64,000 nucleotides of DNA, from assembly GCA_009667805.1 (NCBI GenBank), contig CM019069.1:93593204-93657203 (forward strand), given 5' to 3'. Within the stretch, counting starts at the first letter, position 1; every line of letters begins with the position of its first letter. A program made the position numbers and the translations under genes. Positions 22,531 to 33,679 of this stretch are shown piece by piece. Below the pieces are notes generated by a model. The model was not told the origin of the DNA, did not search any database, and worked only from the letters and a program-made list of their open reading frames with translations. Source of the DNA: Leptobrachium leishanense. Its lineage: Eukaryota; Chordata; Amphibia; Anura; Megophryidae.

Positions 22531-25500
22531 CCCATACAACCTATCATGTCTGTCGCCTCTCATGGACTCTGTACCGTGACACCATCTCACCTAATCGTAT
22601 CCTTGCTGTTACAGTGGGACCAGCACATCGTTCCCCTCCAAGCCATGATTGATTCCGGAGCCAGCGGCTGTTTTGTGGATAAAAACCTGCTGTCTCGTTG
22701 GGAATCCCGATCACCTCCAAAACTCACCCTTATGCCATCCAACTGCTTGACGGAAGTTCCCCTATATCTGGACCAATCGTTAAGGAAACCAGACCATTGC
22801 TGGTATCTTTAGGTCCTGACCATCACGACACCATAGTCTTTGATGTGGTACCCTCTCCCCTATTTCCCGCTGTACTAGGCCTCAATTGGCTATGCAGAAA
22901 CAACCCTGTGATAAACTGGTCTTCAGGTGCAATCACCTTCGCCACTGAGAATACGATACCGACTACAGATCTATGCACCCATACGAACCCTACCGTAGCC
23001 ATAGGCCTTGAGATACCCAAGCCATACCGAACTTTTAGTCACGTATGCGAGAAAAAAGGTGCTGATACCTTACCTCCTCATAGACCATATGACTGCCCTG
23101 TGGATCTTCTACCCGGGGCACCCATTCCATATGGGAGAATCTATCCCCTGTCTGAGCCTGAATTATTAGTATTGAAAGAATATATTGATGAAAACCTACA
23201 TAAAGGCTTCATACGACCATCCACCTCACCGGCTGGAGCACCTATATTCTTTGTAGGGAAGAAAGATGGAGGACTTCGGCCCTGCATCGACTATAGAGCT
23301 TTGAACGCTATCACGGTTAAAAACAAATATCCACTCCCCCTAATATCAGAACTAATGGACCGTCTACGTATGGCTACAGTATTTACGAAACTTGATCTAC
23401 GAGGAGCCTATAACCTTGTACGTGTCAAAGATGGGGATGAGTGGAAAACTGAGTTTCGTTCCCGTTATGGCCATTTTGAGTATATGGTCATGCCGTACGG
23501 GCTATGTAACGCTCCTGCCACGTTCCAACGTTTCCTGAATGATGTCTTCCGGGACATACTAGACAGCTACATCGTCATATACCTGGATGACATACTATAT
23601 ATTTCTGAGAACTTGGAGACTCACCGGAAACATGTAAAGACAGTACTACGTAGACTACAGGAACATAGACTGTACGCCAAGGCCGAGAAATGTATTTTCG
23701 TCACCGACAACGTAGAATTCCTTGGATTCGTTATCAGCCCTGGATATATCCGCATGGATCCAGCCAAGACGGAGGCTGTAGCCACCTGGCCAGTCCCAGC
23801 AAATAAAAAGGGGGTACAAAGCTTCATAGGCTTCTGCAACTTTTATCGAAAGTTCATAAGAGATTTCTCGAAGATTATCCGCCCCCTCACTATGCTAACA
23901 AGAGAAGGCGTCATGTTTACATGGACAGGAGACGCACAGAAAGCCTTCCACAAGTTAAAAAGGATGTTCACAGAAGCACCTATCCTCGCTTTACCGGACC
24001 CTACATACCCCTATATAATGGAAGTGGACGCTTCCGAATTCACCGTGGGGGCCATACTCTCTCAGAGACAGATAAAGACCGGGCAAGTACACCCAGTATG
24101 TTTTTTTTTCTAAAAGCCTGTCCCCGGCTGAGCGCAATTACGATGTAGGCGAAAAAGAACTCCTAGCCATTAAGATGGCTTTAGAAGATTGGAGACATCT
24201 GCTAGAAGGCGCCCGCCACCCGGTGACTGTATTCACAGACCACAGGAACTTGGAATATTTGCAGCGAGCCCGTAGGCTAAAACCCTGACAAGCCAGGTGG
24301 GCCCTCTTTTTTAGCCGATTCGATCTATATATTACCTACAGGCTGGGTAGCAAAAATGGAAAAGCAGATGCCCTATCCAGGATAGGCAACCTGGAAATAA
24401 ATAGAGAACAAGGGACCGTATTACCACCTACCTGCTTTATGACACAAGAAAAGACCTTATGGCAAGTGATCGCTTATAATACGCCTTCACTTCAAGAAGC
24501 CCCCACAGGGATACCTTTTACAGAAAAGGACGGATTCTTGTTGCACCAAGAAAAAATATACGTACCACCTCCAGCCATAACCGCAGTGCTACAGCATTTA
24601 CACGATTCTACCCTAGGAGGCCACGGAGGCATTCATAAAACCGTTGATATAATAGAAAGATCCTTCTGGTGGCCGCATATGTCCACGACTATTACCAAGT
24701 ACGTCACGAATTGTCCTACATGTATACGTATGAAAGCATCAAGACGTCGACCTCAAGGGCTGCTACACCCACTACCCCTACCTTCTGTTCCCTGGTCCGA
24801 TATTGCTATGGACTTTATAGTAGAACTGCCAAAATCATCAAAACATGATACCGTCATGGTGGTAGTAGACAGGTTTACTAAGATGGCACAGTTTATTCCC
24901 CTCGTGGGCTTACCTACCGCTACAGAAACTGCCGTCTTTATCAAAAGAAGTCTTCCGTCTTCATGGAATACCTTCTACCATCGTAACAGACAGAGGCACA
25001 CAATTCACGGCACGTTTCTGGAAAGCATTCTGCAAAGGACTACATATTACCCAAGCCCTAACCTCTGCATATCATCCTCAAGCTAATGGCCAGACAGAGC
25101 GTACCAACGGAATCCTTGAGCAGTACTTACGCTGTTACATATCCCATCTCCAACATGACTGGTCCTCGTATCTACCATTGGCCAAATTTGCTTACAACAA
25201 CCAGATACAGTGTTCTACGGCTATGACGCCTTTCTTCATTAATTCCGGTTATCACCCTTCTATGTTACCTGGGTCACCCCTAGAAACCAAGGTTCCGAAG
25301 GCTGATGAGCGATTGTCAGCTATACATAGAAACTATCGCCTTGTCAGAGCCGAGCTACTGAAGGCACGGCAGAGATTCAAGTTCTATGCAGACCGCCATC
25401 GGAGACCTGCCCCTGTGTATCATGAAGGAGATAAGGTATGGCTGTCAGCTCAAAACGTTAAACTATCTTGTCCTTCTCGCAAACTAGGTCCCCATTTCCT

Positions 25501-25813
25501 TGGCCCTTATGCCGTTGAAAAGGTACTGTCTCCTGTGGTCGTAAGATTACGTCTACCACCTACACTGAAGATACACCCTGTGTTTAATGTATCCCTGCTG
25601 AAACCTGCGACCCCTGACCCATTTCCTAGTCGAGTTCTGACAACTCCCGGACCAGTGACCTCCGTAGCGGACAACGAATACGAAGTGGAAATCATATTGG
25701 ATTCACGATGGCGGCGATGTCGTTTCGAATATTTGATCCATTGGAAAGGCTATGGCGCGGAGGAGGACTCCTGGGTGTCGCATGATGAGGTCCATGCTCC
25801 TGCTCTTGTCTGA
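22531..25813 (+). pseudogene. Pol of the chromovirus: protease, RT, RNase H, integrase, chromodomain
   Basis: Protease active site DSGASG at 22651-22668, followed by a frameshift near 22698. Reverse transcriptase runs about 23060-23850 with the catalytic YLDD near 23579-23590. RNase H is broken by an extra T in a T-run (24101-24110) and a TGA near 24288 in place of Arg. Integrase has the HHCC finger (24595-24722), first Asp near 24808, a frameshift near 24955, and the catalytic Glu codon at 25097-25099. The C-terminal chromodomain (about 25664-25801, with WKGYG and DSWV) would direct integration to particular chromatin. The stop is TGA at 25811. All expected domains are present, so the ancestor was autonomous. 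This copy is not. Confidence 0.92.
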
Positions 25814-25856
25814 CGTTTCCACACTGCTCATCCCGATCGCCCCCGGAGGGGTCGCC

Positions 25857-25870
25857 AAGGTGGGGGGCCC
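25857..25870 (+). promoter_or_regulatory. Polypurine tract of the chromovirus
   Basis: AAGGTGGGGGGCCC directly precedes the 3' LTR. It is interrupted by one T and ends in CCC, so the exact primer edge is uncertain. Confidence 0.6.
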
Positions 25871-26929
25871 TGTCAGGATCGCCCCCTGGTATTGCCTGGT
25901 CACCGCCGGACCTGTTCATACTGCCGTCCGTCCCACCGCTAACAAGCCGCGATCAGCCGGAGTGCTTGCCGCGGCTCATTTCTCCAACGCCTCGTCGCTA
26001 GGCAACGGTCGGCTCACGCATGCGTGCTATACCGGCGAAGACCCCGGGAAGAGGTTAGGTGTCCTCGGCGCCGGGAGATGACGTCAGACGCCAGGTACTG
26101 AAGAAGGGCGGGGGCAGTTTAAAAGAAGCCACAGAACTGTAAGTAATTGCCCAATTATTGAGTTTATTACCTGAACTGTGTATTTGTGCCAAGCTGCCTA
26201 GCTATCTCTCTTCAGCCTACCGCAGTATTTACAGTCTCCTCGCCTGCTTCAGAACCACAGCCTACCACGGTATTTACAGTCTCCTCGCCTGCTTCAGAAC
26301 CACAGCCTACCACCGTGTTTCCAGTCTCCTCGCCTACTTCTGAACCACAGCCTACCGCAGTATTTACAGTCTCCTCGCCTACTTCAGAACCACAGCCTAC
26401 CACGGTATTTACAGTCTCCTCGCCTGCTTTAGAACCACAGCCTACCACAGTGTTTCCAGTCTCCTTGCCTACTTCTGAACCACAGCCTACCGCAGTATTT
26501 ACAGTCTCCTCACCTGCTCCAGAACCACAGCCTACCGCAGCATTTACAGTCTCCTCGCCTGCTTCAGAACCACAGCCTACCGTAGTATATCCAGTCTCCT
26601 CGCCTATCTATAACAACAGTATACAGCGGTATTCTACGGATTCCTTATACCACGATCTACCTCCCGCCTACCGTGAGTACTACGACTCTGTATGAACATA
26701 TCCCTGCATCTCTGTGTTTCATATTACCTACTGCTTGCCATGTCAAGCCTCCAGTCTACTGTGTCTCTACGTCTACTCCCATCAACTCCCGACGTCTCGG
26801 CCACTACCACGAATAAGGTTGTACAAGTTCATCTCACCCTTCGTGTAGTGGCTCATACGATCTGGCATACTCCGCTTTCTGGGTTCCCACCGCTCTGAAA
26901 ACACAGTCTTCCCGTGACAGTTCGTGACA
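25871..26929 (+). repeat. 3' LTR of the chromovirus
   Basis: 1059 bp, with the same termini as the 5' LTR. The 45-bp tandem repeat has one partial plus eight units (26210-26610), four more than the 5' LTR, which with the 31-bp indel accounts exactly for the 211-bp length difference. The TATA-like box and GCCCAATTATT are conserved. Confidence 0.93.
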
Positions 26930-27300
26930 ATTTGCCCCAGCTCACATGGGTATAGTTGCCCCCAACTCACATGGGTATATTTGCCCCCAGCTCTCACCTC
27001 CTCTGCTGCCACTGCCAGGCCCCAGACTCCGCATATCTGCCAGCGTTCATCTCCCTACGAGCTGCCGCTGGCATGCAGCTTGGCTGCTCGCTGGGAACCA
27101 TTTGACCAGCCGCACAGCCGCGTTCTCGCAAGATCGTGCACTGGTCAGGTGGTTCCCATCCCAGGCGAGCGGCCAAGCAGCATGCCAGCGGCCGCTCGCC
27201 TCGTAAGGGAGATGAACGCCGGTGATTTTATGGGGGGCAATTGCCCCATTGCCCCCCTCTAGATCTGCCCCTGGGTGGATGGGCCCCGCATCCTCTGCAG
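26930..27300. mobile_element. Minisatellite remainder and palindromic interspersed repeat
   Basis: 26930-27000 continues the minisatellite. An inverted repeat follows, with arms 27042-27110 and 27140-27222 (GCGTTCATCTCCCTACGAG at one end, complement at the other). The right edge GGGGGCAATTGCCCC...GATCTGCCCCTGG matches, inverted, the repeat at 44486-44530. Confidence 0.6.
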
Positions 27301-27579
27301 CAGACTATTCAAGAAGTCAATCAAGTGGTTAAACAGTTCTTGGAAGGTTTCCTTAATTAACTGCTTCATGACCAGTATCACTGTGGGCTTGTTTGTAGGC
27401 TTCTGTATTATGTCCTGTGCGCTGCCACGAGGGGCGAGGTTGCGAGCCCAGGATACAGTGAAAATACTAGCGATCTTGGGTAAGTTGAAAATAATAGTGT
27501 TTATTCAGAAATGTAATATAAACAATGAGAGGGGACGTAGCCTTTTATTCAGGTCAGGTCATGTGGTGTGCGTGTGTGA

Positions 27580-29690
27580 TTTTATTTATTTATTTATAAA
27601 AGGATTTACCAGGAAGGATACATTGAGATTTCTCTCGTTTTCAAGTATGTCCTGGGTTCGAAAACATTGAGTGGTTACAGAAAACAAAATAGTAAAATGC
27701 AAGATATTAACACAAGACCAAATATACAGATTAACAGAAAAATAAATATGGAGGAAATAAAGTCATTATGTTACATGTTTATAGGTGCATTTTGTATTGA
27801 GGTATGGTAATAGGGAAGTCTTAAGGGACTTTAGACTGGGGGAAGATTTGACGGTGTCTGGGAGGTTATTCCATATTTGCGGTGCTCTGTAGGAAAATGA
27901 GGATCGAGCCATTTTCTTTTTGTAGTGCGGTATTGCAAGTAAGGTGCTGGTCCTGGATCTGAGGTTATACGATGAGGGAACTGCCGGGGGAAGCAGCATA
28001 TTCAGGTAGGGTGGTAGCTTCCCAGAAAAGCTCTTAAACACCAGGTTGGAAAGATGAAGGGTGCGTCTAGATTCCAGTGATGGCCAGTTTAGTTCTTTTA
28101 TCATGTCACAATGGTGTGTCATGTAGTTACATTGTAGCACAAAGCGACAGAAGGAGTTATACAATGTAGTAAGTTTCTGAAGGTGTGTTTGCGGGGCGGC
28201 TGCATACACTACATCTCCGTATTCAATGGCTGGCATAAGCATTTGTTGTACAATCTGCTTTCTTACCGCGGGGCTCAGGCAGGATTTGTTTCTGTACAGG
28301 GCACCTAGTTTGGGGTAGAGTTTAGATGAGAGTTTTTCGATGTGGGGGCCAAAAAATAGATTTGGGTCTAACCACATACCTAGGTATTTGAGAGAAGTGA
28401 CTGTGGTCAGTGTGCCATTTGATTTTGTCCCGACACATAGATGGGGTGTTTGCAATTTGTGTAGTTTAGGTGCGGTTCCAAAGAGCATTGTAACAGTTTT
28501 GTCAGTATTTAGAAAAAGTTTGTTATTTGCGATCCACTTTTCTACCCCTGTGAATTGTTCTTGCAGCACTGCCTCCAGCTGTGGGAGATTTGGTTTGCTG
28601 GTATAGATTACAGTGTCATCTGCATACAGGTGTACAGTTGAAGCTTTGCAGACATTGGGCAGATCGTTTATGAATATTGTGAATAGCAGTGGGCCAAGTA
28701 TCGAGCCTTTGGGTACACCGCACTTGACTGGGAGGGGGAGGGAAGTGCTGTCAGAAATGGACACAAATTGAGACCTATCAGACACATATGATTGGAACCA
28801 GGTTAACGTACTATCACCAATACCAGAGTTCTTAAGTTTTTGTAATAGGATGCCATGGTCTACTGTGTCAAAAGCCTTGGCAAAATCAAGGAAGATGGCT
28901 CCAGTTAGATCTCCTTGTTCCATGCCAGCTTGGATATCATTACAAACTTTTAAAAGGGCAGGTGTAGTTGAATGGTTTGGACGAAAGCCTGATTGATCTG
29001 GGGTTAAATAGTTCTGATACTGATAATAATCACGTAATTGAGTGTAGACACATTTTTCCAGAATTTTTGACATTACAGGGAGCAGTGATATTGGGCGGTA
29101 GTTGGATACCAAAGTATTGTCTCCACTTTTATGGATAGGTACCACCCTTGCAGTCTTCCAGAGTTTGGGTTGCCAGTGATTCATTAATCAGGGTTGCGAC
29201 AGGTTTTGCAATTGCTGGTGCACTGATTTTCAGCAGCATTGCTGGGATTTGATCAGGTCCAGACTGGTATTTCATTTTTTGGTTACGGAGAAGTTTAGTG
29301 ATGGCACTGACAGGCACTGGCCTAAAACTGAATTTCTCTGGGTTACGGGGTCTTTGCACTGTTGGTGGGTCCTGACCTGTGTGCGGCCTTTCTGATTGCG
29401 TGTCATTTCCTAGCTTAGCAATCAGGGTGGTGGCGCATCCAACAAAATAATTATTAAAAGCATTTGCTACATCTAGGGGGTGTTGTACAGTTTGGTTGTT
29501 TACCTTTAAAGCAGCTGGTTGGGAGTGGCTGGGGGGTGCTTGTATGTTACTTATGATTTTCCAAAAATTTCTGGGGTTTGATATGTTATTGTTTAAATTT
29601 TCATTGAAGTATTGGGCTTTAGCCATTTTTGTTTTCTTTTGTGCATTCATTCCGGCATTTTCGGTATTCACAGTGATCGTTCATGGATCC
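27580..29690 (-). pseudogene. LINE reverse-transcriptase ORF, 5'-truncated (L2/CR1/Rex-like)
   Basis: This encodes the enzyme that copies LINE RNA at its target. Frame 29671-29130 holds the segment before the polymerase. A frameshift near 29160 leads into the long frame 29184-27766, with the polymerase motifs SNYRPISLL, FLDFAKAFDTVDH and the catalytic YADD, then the thumb and a C-terminal region. The N-terminal endonuclease is missing and no upstream LINE sequence is recognised beyond about 29690, so it is a typical 5'-truncated insertion. The 3' UTR (27766-27600) ends in CCTTCCTGGTAAAT-type sequence and an (ATAA)n tail at 27580-27600. Exact clade within the Jockey superfamily is uncertain. 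Confidence 0.92.
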
Positions 29691-31605
29691 AGTACTCTTG
29701 AACTTTGAACTGTTTAGTTTTCAATATTCCCAGTGCTGGTTCAGAGATGAGCAGATACTTGAAGAGTACCCTCAAGTTCAGGCACGAATTGGGAAATTGA
29801 CAGTTTCTTTGTGTCTTCACTTGACAAGATCACCAATTTTTTTGTTTCTTTTCTTTGCAGCAAAACACACAATACTTTTTCGGTATAGTTTGTTGCTTTT
29901 CAAATGGTTAAGAATGGATCTGTAATAATCGATAATGTTCTGACTGCCAGAGAATAAAGTGGTATTGCAAGAGTTAATCAGCCACAGTTTGCAATCAATG
30001 ACCAAGAGATGAAATGAGTATCTTCAGTTTGTATTTATGAACAGGGTCAGTTGTTGAAAATATGCAATTGATGCCCGTTTCGTTTCCGAGGTGTGTGATT
30101 TAATGCCCTGTAGATGCATAGACAGGGAACTGCATGGTGTGAAAGTAAGGTCTGTATACGCTGTGAACTGCTGGGGGGTGGGACACAAAAACTCCTGTTA
30201 CAGTGAGGACAGAAATATCTCCAGATACATGTGATTCACCAGTTTCATCATTTCTAAATATAACATGACGAATGAAAGAAAATGGAATAAAATCTAGATG
30301 GAGATCGTTTATTTTCTCTTAAATTGGACTACACATGCATTTTTCCCATTTATCTTATCAGGGAAAATAGCACATGATTAAAGGGCCACTACCACCAAAA
30401 AAGGAAAGGACCATGTTACATAGTAAATGTTAAAAAGGAGCGCAAAAGCAAAAATTTAGCTCAAGGCCAACAAGCGAGTGGATTACAAACCTTGCGCAGG
30501 TTCGAGTACACGATCGGTTAGCACACGCATGCGAAGCGCCAACATTACAAACCTGAATGCTACATTTAGAGCTACTGAGGTTGTGTACGCAGAATCAGAC
30601 TGCTATTTCCAGTGCAAACAGATGGCCACCCCTGTCCCCTGCCAATAAATACTGTCTGTGTGTGCAATGCTCTGACTGGGATTGCGCTTTTCCAAGTCAG
30701 ACACAGGGCTCCATGCACTTGGAGGTGATTTGTTAGAATTTAGAGTATTGAATGCAGTTGCAAATGTATGAGAGATTTTTTTTGTCTTGTCACCTGTCAT
30801 CTGTAATAAAAAAATGGAAGGTATGGGGAACAAACAAGGAAAAGAAATATCGTTAGACAATGTCACTGAAGGCAACCAGATATATTCCCCTATACACCGC
30901 AAATAGAAAATACAATAGAGATAGTGGTGTGCCCAGTGCTCATATGTCATAAATATAAAGAATTTTCATACATACAGTAAGGATCCACTTTATGTTGGAT
31001 TCACTTAATGTCGGTGACGTGCTTGATAATAAAACGACCTTAAATATTTCTAGAAAAAATACAATAGTGAATTTAATTAGACAGTAGATGAATATATAAA
31101 AGTGGGTGGTTAAACTCACACTCTCCAGAGCCTATCAGGGCTCAATGACATCACCTGAGGGTATCTTAGATGGCGCACCCAATGCCTAGATCGATCCAGT
31201 GATTCTTGGCATCCACAGTTTTGAGACTGTCACCAAACCTGACAGCGTGGATAAAACCTCATAGGGCTTAGTCCCTTAGTTGTGAAAGTTTGGAGTCACT
31301 GAATCAATTATCGGACGTCGGCAAAAAACGCTGAATTGCAGCAAATTAAATATTGAATTTATGTACCAGGTTAATACAACAAAAAGGTATCATTGCACCA
31401 CATTACTCTGGGGTTTTGAAATCTTATTTATATATATACACTTCGTTTTTTTTTTCAGTGGTTTGATTTAGTGGCAAAAATTATTAGTGCCCGCCCCAGT
31501 TTTGACTTTGGTATCTTATGTGCCCCCCTACATATTATTCCTAGAATCGCCACTGCCCACATCCTCTGCATCATACGGTAGCACTAGTGGGACCTCGTCA
31601 GGGGC
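29691..31605. other. Unassigned AT-rich sequence
   Basis: No coding region, tandem array or element terminus could be supported over 1.9 kb. Old, diverged transposon remains are possible but were not recognised by eye. Confidence 0.4.
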
Positions 31606-31623
31606 CACATCAAGGTCAGGCTG

Positions 31624-31785
31624 TTATTCCAATGGGGTGCCATCCTCTATATAGTCATGTTGTGCAGCATGGCACATGATATGACAAGTAAGGCAGCTTT
31701 CGGGAGCTGCTAATGCATTGCACCTATCCAGACAGCGAAACCTCATTTTCAATAGACCAAAGCTCCTCTCTATGCAGTGGTGTCC
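31624..31785 (-). pseudogene. Harbinger/PIF transposase scrap
   Basis: Reading the minus strand gives a stretch with ERSFGLLKMRFRCLD followed by AAPESCLTCHI, which matches the last third of HARBI1-like DDE transposases. About 54 codons remain. Sequence upstream of 31785 does not continue the domain and no start or inverted repeats are visible. It is a fossil only. Confidence 0.6.
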
Positions 31786-32437
31786 CAAGGCAGGTGCGGT
31801 GGGTGTGGACTGCACTGGGTGACACCAAGGGCGGGGTGACACCACAAGCCTCCATCGGCTTGGACGTGGATCATAATAATCCGTCATGGAGCGTTGAGGT
31901 CAGACGCAGACTGATTCCGCTTCCTCCAGTCCTGAGTCGCACCGTCACTTGTACTCTGCAGTGCTGGGAGGAAGTGATCATATAGCATCACTTCCTCCCA
32001 GCGCTCTGATGCATGTGCAGTGCAGCCACCACTGAGAGCAAAGCTGTGGCTCCCAGGCAGGAGCCAGGTTCACCAAAGGTGAAATGAAAATGGGGGTGAG
32101 TGAAATGAAAAGAGTGGGGGGAGTGAGTGAAATGAAAAGCGTGAGGGGGAGTGAAATGAAAAGAGTGGAGTGGTGAGTGAAATGAAAAGAGTGGGGCAGT
32201 GCTGTATCTTGGCATAGGCCAACAAGGCCTAGGCCTTTGGTGGCATTTTCCATGGGGCGGCGCTCGCAATACTCCTTGTCTGGGTGGGAGCAGAGGAATT
32301 CAGCTCCTCCTTGTTGCCAACGGCTGACCCTGACACACACAAATACACCAAGGTCGGGCCCAGCATGTATGATGGCACTGTCCTTCCCCTTTCACCGGTC
32401 AAAGGATTCAGAGGCAACAGAGAGGACTCTTCTCATT
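31786..32437. other. Unassigned sequence with a short tandem array
   Basis: 32080-32200 holds four or five units of GAGTGAAATGAAAAGAGTGG, also seen as two units at 34885-34930. The rest shows a short inverted repeat (31970-32000, CACTTCCTCCCAGC) and no gene. Confidence 0.5.
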
Positions 32438-32441
32438 TTAA

Positions 32442-33675
32442 CCCTTTCACTGCTGAAGACGTGTGGGCACGTCCTCATTGATGCACGTTACATGCTGAGG
32501 ACGTGCCCCACACGTCATCAGCTGTGCGGGACCACCGGCGGAGATACTCACCTCTCTGTCCGGGGTCACGCGTCGTTCTGACTTCAGCGTCCTCAGACGC
32601 TGAAGTCAAGCTCCTCCCGGCGTAAATGACGTCATCGCGCCAAGCGCGATGATGTCATTTCCAGGCGACCCCCCGGCAATGCCGGGAGATAGCCTGAAAG
32701 GGAGGGGGGATCCGTTCGGAAAGGATCCCTCCCGATCGGAAAGGAGCAGTGCCAAAAGCCAGGCACCGCTTAAAAGGGGAGAGTCTCCCCTTTTAAGTGG
32801 TGCCTGGCTTTAACCCCTCAAGCGCCGGGTTGCACTTCAGTGCCTTGCGGCGCTGAAGTGCAGCCTAGCTCCGGTGGGGGCCGCCATCTTGGATGGCGTC
32901 TCCACCCCCGGGTCTCCCCTCGCTGCCTGATGTCATCATGCATAGCATGATGACATCAGATAGCCGGGGAACCCCTAGCTGCCAGGGGATTTCCCAAGGA
33001 AATCCCCTGGTGGAGATAGGGGGCTCTTGTGAACCCTGATATCTCCAGAACCTAGGGGGTCATGGAGCTAGCTAGGGGGTCATGAAGGGGATCATTTGAA
33101 AGGCCCGAGTATGGCCTTTTCGAATGATACCCAACATGACTAGGTACAAAGTAAAAAAAATAATAAAAAAATAATAAATAAATTTTAAAAAAAAAACATG
33201 TTTTTTTTGTGTGTTGTTTTTATTAATGCAGCAATATTGTTCACATTTCAATTATAATGTGAACAATGATGCTGCACTAATGATTTTTTTCTATGGGGTG
33301 CGGTGCTAAAAATTACGTAATTCCCCCCACAAAATGTAACAAGTCCCCATTTCTAATTTTTGTACAAGCGCACCCCATAGAAAACATAAATGCAAACGCT
33401 CATGTGATAAAATGTGAAAAAAAACACTTTACACACTGCAGATGATTAAAAATTCAATTTTTATTGTATTTTTTGTTATAATAGACAGACAGAACATGAC
33501 GTATACATATAAAAATGATATGTTATGAATCTGCGGAGTCTGCCGGAAAGAACGATATATAATACGTCTGGGTCATTTATAAAAATGTGGCTTCAAATCG
33601 CGTTTAAACATGATGAGCGAAAGCGGTAAAAATTAGCTCAGCACACAGCGGTGAAATGCCTCAGCAGTGAAGGGG
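32442..33675. mobile_element. piggyBac-type MITE with stacked hairpins
   Basis: Ends CCCTTTCACTGCTGA and TCAGCAGTGAAGGGG are inverted repeats flanked by TTAA on both sides (32438-32441 and 33676-33679), the piggyBac target signature. The left half is GC-rich and contains several near-perfect stems, for example around 32755-32812 (AGCCAGGCACC...GGTGCCTGGCT), GACTTCAGCGTC/GACGCTGAAGTC near 32580-32606 and CATCATGC/GCATGATG near 32935-32950. The right half is AT-rich. It carries no ORF of a transposase. Confidence 0.8.
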
Positions 33676-33679
33676 TTAA

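Larger units (their letters stand above)
20715..26929 (+). mobile_element. Tf1/sushi-group chromovirus (Ty3/gypsy), complete but inactive
   Basis: Two LTRs with termini TGTCAGGATC and GTTCGTGACA enclose gag and pol. The target is the minisatellite, with ATTTA at 20710-20714 and ATTTG at 26930-26934, a 5-bp duplication with one mismatch. Pol order is protease, reverse transcriptase, RNase H, integrase, chromodomain. Priming appears to be by self-complementarity rather than by tRNA. The LTRs agree closely except for a tandem-repeat length difference and a 31-bp indel, so insertion is recent. The coding region already carries several frame breaks. Confidence 0.93.
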
